From contig CAJWYZ010000035.1 in assembly GCA_913049525.1 (NCBI GenBank), positions 1 through 10,310 on the forward strand: a DNA stretch of 10,310 nt, read 5' to 3'. The DNA is from an uncultured Fidelibacterota bacterium. GTDB lineage: Bacteria; Fidelibacterota; Marinisomatia; SCGC-AAA003-L08; D37C17. Shown here in pieces: positions 7,020 to 10,310 of this stretch (positions within the stretch are counted from its first letter, which is position 1; each line of letters starts with the position of its first letter). The notes under the pieces were generated by a model. The model was not told where the DNA came from and made no database searches. It saw only the letters and a program-made list of their open reading frames with translations. Made by a program: the position numbers and the translations under genes.

Positions 7020-9851
7020 CTACTCTTCTACTGGCTTGATAAGTACTTCCATGACTCTATTATAAAAATCCCTCCTGATTCCATACATCTCCTTACTCCC
7101 CTCATCTCCTTTACGGCTGGGATGAACCCGATTGGTAAGCAGTACGATGATGATTTCTTCATTAGGATCAATCCAAAGTGATGTGCCGGTAAAACCCAGA
7201 TGCCCAAATGAACCGGGAGTAAAGTAATCCCCGGCAATTGATTTACCAGATTGCGAGGGAGTATCCCAGCCCAATGCCAAATCTGAATCCTGTGGAATAT
7301 GTTGTACTTTGGTAAATTCTTGAATCTGTGATTTTTTTAAAATACGTCTGCCTTCCCAAATCCCCCCATCCACCAACATTTGAGCATAACGGGTAATTTC
7401 TTTCGCAGTGGAAAATATCCCTGCATGACCAGAGACACCTCCCATAAGATGGGTATTTTCATCATGTACTTCTCCATGAATCAGCCGATTGCGATAGATG
7501 CTATCTATTTCTGTAGGAGCAACTTTCCGTTTCCATTCCAGCGGAGGGTTATAGCATGTATGATGCATTCCTAAGGGACCAAAAAAATAGGAGTGGGCCA
7601 ATCTATCTATAGACCGATTGGCAACTTTCTCAATAATAGAAGTTAGCAGAATAAATCCCAAATCACTGTACTCATAATGACTTCCCGGCTCTGAATGCAA
7701 TTTTACATTCAGAATATAATCCAATACGTCTTCTTTGGTACTTATCTGGTCATCTAAAAAAAACTGGTAATATCCTGGTAACCCGGAAGAATGGGTAAGC
7801 AGATGTCGAATGGTAATATCTTCCTTCCCATTACCTGTAAATTGAGGGTAGAATTGTTGAACCGTATGTTCCAGAGACAGTTTCTTCTGAGCAATGAGTT
7901 TCATGGTGATGGGAGTGGCTGACAGGACTTTTGTAAGGGAGGCAATATCATAAATACTTTCCTGCTTCACCGGCGGAGAGCTGTTGTCGTAGGTATGTCT
8001 GCCGAAACCTCTGCTGGCAATTAATTTCCCTCTGTGAACGACTGCTACCTGAGCACCGGGAAATATTCTGTTTTCAATAGCACTGTCAATAACCGACCAT
8101 GCATTTATAAATTCCACTTGCTGCACCTCTCCCCAGTCATTAAAGCGTTTTTTTTTAGGGATTCCAAATCCTCTATCCAATTGAGGTGTGAGACTCACTG
8201 GCAATTTCCCATCTACTTTAACTCTACCCCAAATAGCCTCTGATATCGCCTGAACAGAAACAGAACCATATCCATAAGCACAGACATAGGTTTCCAACAA
8301 GTCATAATCAGGAAGATAGGGAGAACCATAGCTCACTGCCACAATGGGGATATCCAATTGTCTCAATTCTGATAGGAGTAAGGAATGGGTGGAATCAATA
8401 CTGGCGATACCTTTATCCATTCGGATACGAACCACCAGAGATACCAAAATTTGATCCACCCCCTTCAGTTGATTCAGAATATCTTTTCGGCCTAGTTTGG
8501 ACAATGGATTATTAATCAACATTTCTGCAACACTACCGTGAGTCCTATTTAAATCTCTATTGAGAGATTTCAGATATCCACTAGCACCTTCATCCAATGA
8601 AAGAATTAGGTGTGCCAACGAGTCAATTTTTTCAGGAATGAGAGGTAATTGATGATTTTCATCTTTTACAATGGTAATTGATTTTTGCGCAATCACTTTG
8701 GCTTTAGCAGAATGTTCGCTTTTACCAATGATGGTTTCCAATTCTGAAAAGGGGATTTGTGCTGCACCATTTAACAAGCCCATTTTGGATTTCATTTTCC
8801 ATATTCTTTGAACAGATTTATTAATACGCTTCTCATTAATTCGCCCGGACTTTACCGCCGATAAAACAGATTTTAGAGTTTGTTCTACATCCATAGGCAA
8901 TAAGAGAATATCTGCACCTGCTTCTATAGCCCTCACTGCGGATTCTCCTGCCCAAGCTGATTTGGTAAGCCCCCCCATTTCCATTCCATCGGTGACGATG
9001 ATGCCATCAAAACCCAATTCATTGCGTAGTAATTCGGTAGAAATGGCATGAGAATGGGACGCAGGTATCCCAGATTCATCCAGTCCAGGAAGTGCAATGT
9101 GACCAGCCATCATCATTTCTACATCTGCATTAATAGCAGCCTTGAAAGGTTTTAGTTCCAGATTCATTAATTCAGTTTTGCTACCTGTAATAGTTGGTAA
9201 ACTTGAATGACTATCCGTAGACGTATTGCCATGACCGGGAAAATGTTTGGCACAGGCAACGAGACCATTATCTTGCACACCCCTGATAAACTCAGTCCCA
9301 AATTTTGATACTGTTTCAGCATTATCAGAATAGGCCCGGAAATTAATTATAGGGTTATCCGGATTATTATTAATGTCCATCACCGGTGAAAAAGTAATAT
9401 GAACGCCTAAAGCACGTGCTTCTACTGCTGTGATTCGCCCCTGATCATAAGCCAAACTGCTATCACCCGTGGCAGCCATCGCCATATTGCTGGGAAAAAG
9501 GGTTCCACCCCCCATCCATTGTCCCAAGCCCCTTTCATAATCAGCGGCAACCAAGAGAGGATACTTTGCCCATTTCTGAAATTGCTGAATATTGTAGTAG
9601 CTACCATGAATACTGCCACCAAAAGAGATAACACCACCGATGCCATCTACTGATAAATATTTCTGAAGTTTCTTTCTATACCAATGTTCACTAGAATAAT
9701 AATCGCCTCTAATCCGCACCATAACCATTTGAGCAATTTTTTCTTCCAAAGTTAGATGGCTAATAGTTTCTGGGTACTGGGTGCTGGGTGCTGGGTTAGG
9801 CGGCAGAGCACATGCTATGAAAAATAAGAGAGGGAGAAAAATTTTATTCAT
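7020..9851 (-). CDS. nagZ: Fusion lipoprotein: NagZ-type beta-N-acetylglucosaminidase (GH3) + AmiE-like serine hydrolase
   Basis: The protein has 943 residues. The N-terminus is a signal peptide with a likely lipobox (FIAC, Cys14), then a Pro/Ser linker. The GH3 domain covers about 30-360. KHFPGHGNTSTDSH (202-215) is the NagZ signature, with the D213/H215 acid-base dyad, and IVTDGMEM (285-292) holds the nucleophile D288. A second alpha/beta GH3 domain covers about 384-560. From about 578 a class C beta-lactamase-fold hydrolase follows: S638-L-T-K641 (SxxK), Y728-S-D730 (YxN-like) and GHLGFTGTS (883-891, third motif). NagZ removes GlcNAc, and the AmiE family cleaves the MurNAc-peptide amide. 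In B. subtilis these are separate adjacent genes, whereas one-chain fusions occur in Bacteroidota-like bacteria. The start overlaps alr by 8 nt without a ribosome site, implying translational coupling. The second domain could instead be a D-amino-acid peptidase or esterase, since this superfamily is broad. Confidence 0.93.
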   Translation of the reverse strand: MNKIFLPLLFFIACALPPNPAPSTQYPETISHLTLEEKIAQMVMVRIRGDYYSSEHWYRKKLQKYLSVDGIGGVISFGGSIHGSYYNIQQFQKWAKYPLLVAADYERGLGQWMGGGTLFPSNMAMAATGDSSLAYDQGRITAVEARALGVHITFSPVMDINNNPDNPIINFRAYSDNAETVSKFGTEFIRGVQDNGLVACAKHFPGHGNTSTDSHSSLPTITGSKTELMNLELKPFKAAINADVEMMMAGHIALPGLDESGIPASHSHAISTELLRNELGFDGIIVTDGMEMGGLTKSAWAGESAVRAIEAGADILLLPMDVEQTLKSVLSAVKSGRINEKRINKSVQRIWKMKSKMGLLNGAAQIPFSELETIIGKSEHSAKAKVIAQKSITIVKDENHQLPLIPEKIDSLAHLILSLDEGASGYLKSLNRDLNRTHGSVAEMLINNPLSKLGRKDILNQLKGVDQILVSLVVRIRMDKGIASIDSTHSLLLSELRQLDIPIVAVSYGSPYLPDYDLLETYVCAYGYGSVSVQAISEAIWGRVKVDGKLPVSLTPQLDRGFGIPKKKRFNDWGEVQQVEFINAWSVIDSAIENRIFPGAQVAVVHRGKLIASRGFGRHTYDNSSPPVKQESIYDIASLTKVLSATPITMKLIAQKKLSLEHTVQQFYPQFTGNGKEDITIRHLLTHSSGLPGYYQFFLDDQISTKEDVLDYILNVKLHSEPGSHYEYSDLGFILLTSIIEKVANRSIDRLAHSYFFGPLGMHHTCYNPPLEWKRKVAPTEIDSIYRNRLIHGEVHDENTHLMGGVSGHAGIFSTAKEITRYAQMLVDGGIWEGRRILKKSQIQEFTKVQHIPQDSDLALGWDTPSQSGKSIAGDYFTPGSFGHLGFTGTSLWIDPNEEIIIVLLTNRVHPSRKGDEGSKEMYGIRRDFYNRVMEVLIKPVEE
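8148..8156 (-). other. A9 homopolymer at the NagZ/AmiE domain junction
   Basis: The coding strand has nine consecutive A in codons 566-568 (three Lys), the longest single-base run I noticed. It lies in the linker between the GH3 C-terminal domain and the serine hydrolase domain. One extra A gives a stop three codons later (ACG CTT TAA); one fewer A gives a stop within about 16 codons. A runs of this length are known to permit transcriptional slippage in bacteria. Its use here is unproven. Confidence 0.6.
9771..9798 (-). repeat. Heptanucleotide tandem repeat (4 x 7 bp) near the 5' end of nagZ-amiE
   Basis: The plus strand reads TGGGTAC, TGGGTGC, TGGGTGC, TGGGTTA in tandem. It encodes the Pro/Ala/Ser linker NPAPSTQYP (19-27) just after the predicted lipid-modified Cys14. 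Seven is not a multiple of three, so gain or loss of one unit would shift the frame near the start of the protein. Confidence 0.8.
9844..9851 (-). promoter_or_regulatory. Overlapping stop/start linking alr and nagZ-amiE
   Basis: The coding strand ATGAATAA holds the nagZ-amiE start ATG (9849-9851) and the alr stop TAA (9844-9846). The preceding bases are AT-rich without a Shine-Dalgarno match, so the second gene is probably translated by ribosomes finishing alr. Confidence 0.6.
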
Positions 9852-10310
9852 TTATAAGATTTCGCTTAACACGGGAAGATAGCCCTGTAAGAAATTCATA
9901 GGGGATTTTACTATATTTTTTAGAGATATATTCTAATTGGTTATTTTCATGATCTCCACCCCAAACCACAGCTTCATCACCCTCATTAATTGTATCTTCT
10001 CCACAATTTATGGCAATTAAATCCATTGATATCTTCCCGATTATAGGATAAATGCATCCATTCAACTCTACACCTCCAGAATTAGAAAAATCTGTTGGGA
10101 TACCATCTGCATATCCAGCCTGTAGAATTGCAATTGTTTCATTCTTTTTAGCAATATAGAGACGATTATATCCCACCGAATCTCCTGCCTCCATTTTTTT
10201 TACCAAAATTACAGGTGCTTTCATTTTCATCACTGGCTTTAATTTATTATGGGGCATTCCCATTGGCGAGACGCCATAAAGAGAAATCCCGGGACGTACC
10301 ATGTTAAAAT
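9844..10310 (-). CDS. alr: Alanine racemase, C-terminal part (5' end outside the window)
   Basis: About 155 residues of the C-terminal part are visible; the frame is open at the right edge and the PLP-lysine barrel start is missing. The ATG at 10300-10302 is internal: it is preceded in frame by Phe-Asn and sits inside the conserved segment MVRPGISLYG. SVGYNRLY (10156-10179) carries the catalytic tyrosine of the second active-site base (codon 10168-10170). LQAGYADG and GKISMDL are the usual C-terminal domain motifs, the latter with the Met-Asp pair that contacts the partner subunit's active site. The enzyme interconverts L- and D-alanine with PLP in the cytoplasm, supplying D-Ala for peptidoglycan. 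Its stop overlaps the nagZ-amiE start (ATGAATAA, 8 nt), which ties it to the wall-recycling genes. A role in handling L-Ala released from muropeptides is possible but inferred. Confidence 0.95.
   Translation of the reverse strand, partial: FNMVRPGISLYGVSPMGMPHNKLKPVMKMKAPVILVKKMEAGDSVGYNRLYIAKKNETIAILQAGYADGIPTDFSNSGGVELNGCIYPIIGKISMDLIAINCGEDTINEGDEAVVWGGDHENNQLEYISKKYSKIPYEFLTGLSSRVKRNLINE

Noticed and set aside
7380..8243. Plus-strand open frames opposite the AmiE domain
   Set aside because: Antisense shadows of a well-supported gene, with no family resemblance and no ribosome sites that I trust.
8970..8976. G7 run within the NagZ domain as a further slippage switch
   Set aside because: It encodes part of the conserved segment just after nucleophile D288 (EMGGL) and is explained by the protein sequence; it serves as a control showing that such runs also occur away from domain junctions.
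10300..10302. ATG as the start of a short 152-residue gene
   Set aside because: It lies inside the conserved alanine racemase segment MVRPGISLYG and the frame stays open to the window edge; it is an internal Met of a partial gene.

Overview
The window is a single, tightly packed set of seven genes, all on the minus strand, so transcription runs from the right edge to the left edge. The two outermost genes are cut by the window ends: alanine racemase on the right lacks its 5' part, and a caspase-family protein on the left lacks its 3' end. Gaps between genes are between an 8-nt overlap and 37 nt. I see no convincing internal promoter, terminator, RNA gene, insertion sequence or CRISPR array. 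No stretch longer than about 40 bases lacks a gene, and the plus strand carries no credible gene.

The DNA is AT-rich. The gene content (GH3/beta-lactamase-fold fusion, DUF1343/NamZ, secreted caspase-fold protein, long M16 peptidase) resembles the Bacteroidota/FCB superphylum, for example Candidatus Marinimicrobia or relatives. Clear Shine-Dalgarno sequences before three genes (AAAGGAG, GAGG, AAGGAAG) are less typical of Bacteroidota proper. This placement is inference, not proof.

Right to middle (10310 to 4430) is a cell-wall recycling module. It holds alr (partial), then a 943-residue predicted lipoprotein fusing a NagZ-type beta-N-acetylglucosaminidase (GH3) to an AmiE-like serine hydrolase. 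Next is an 860-residue protein fusing a 14-helix sodium:solute symporter (SSS) to a NamZ-type exo-beta-N-acetylmuramidase (DUF1343, GH171). In Bacillus subtilis NagZ, AmiE and NamZ are three separate neighbouring exoenzymes of peptidoglycan turnover. Here they are packed into two polypeptides, with the last hydrolase joined to a transporter. Charged-loop reasoning places the NamZ domain outside the cytoplasm, so a sugar released by it would be freed beside the transporter mouth. The predicted order is: remove the peptide, trim GlcNAc, release MurNAc, import it with Na+. Alr could connect to L-Ala/D-Ala metabolism.

Middle to left (4404 to 1) holds a membrane-anchored 950-residue M16A (pitrilysin/insulysin-like) zinc peptidase. 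It is followed by a 99-residue unknown protein with a 21-nt tandem repeat, a 114-residue membrane-anchored protein ending in a single CxxCH haem-binding motif, and a secreted caspase-fold peptidase with the His/Cys dyad and a canonical EF-hand-like calcium loop. Their link to the cell-wall module is shown only by position and shared extracytoplasmic targeting.

The most notable items are the SSS-NamZ fusion, the compression of the muropeptide pathway into two bifunctional proteins, homopolymer runs (G7 and A9) at the two domain junctions, and the CxxCH/caspase gene pair.
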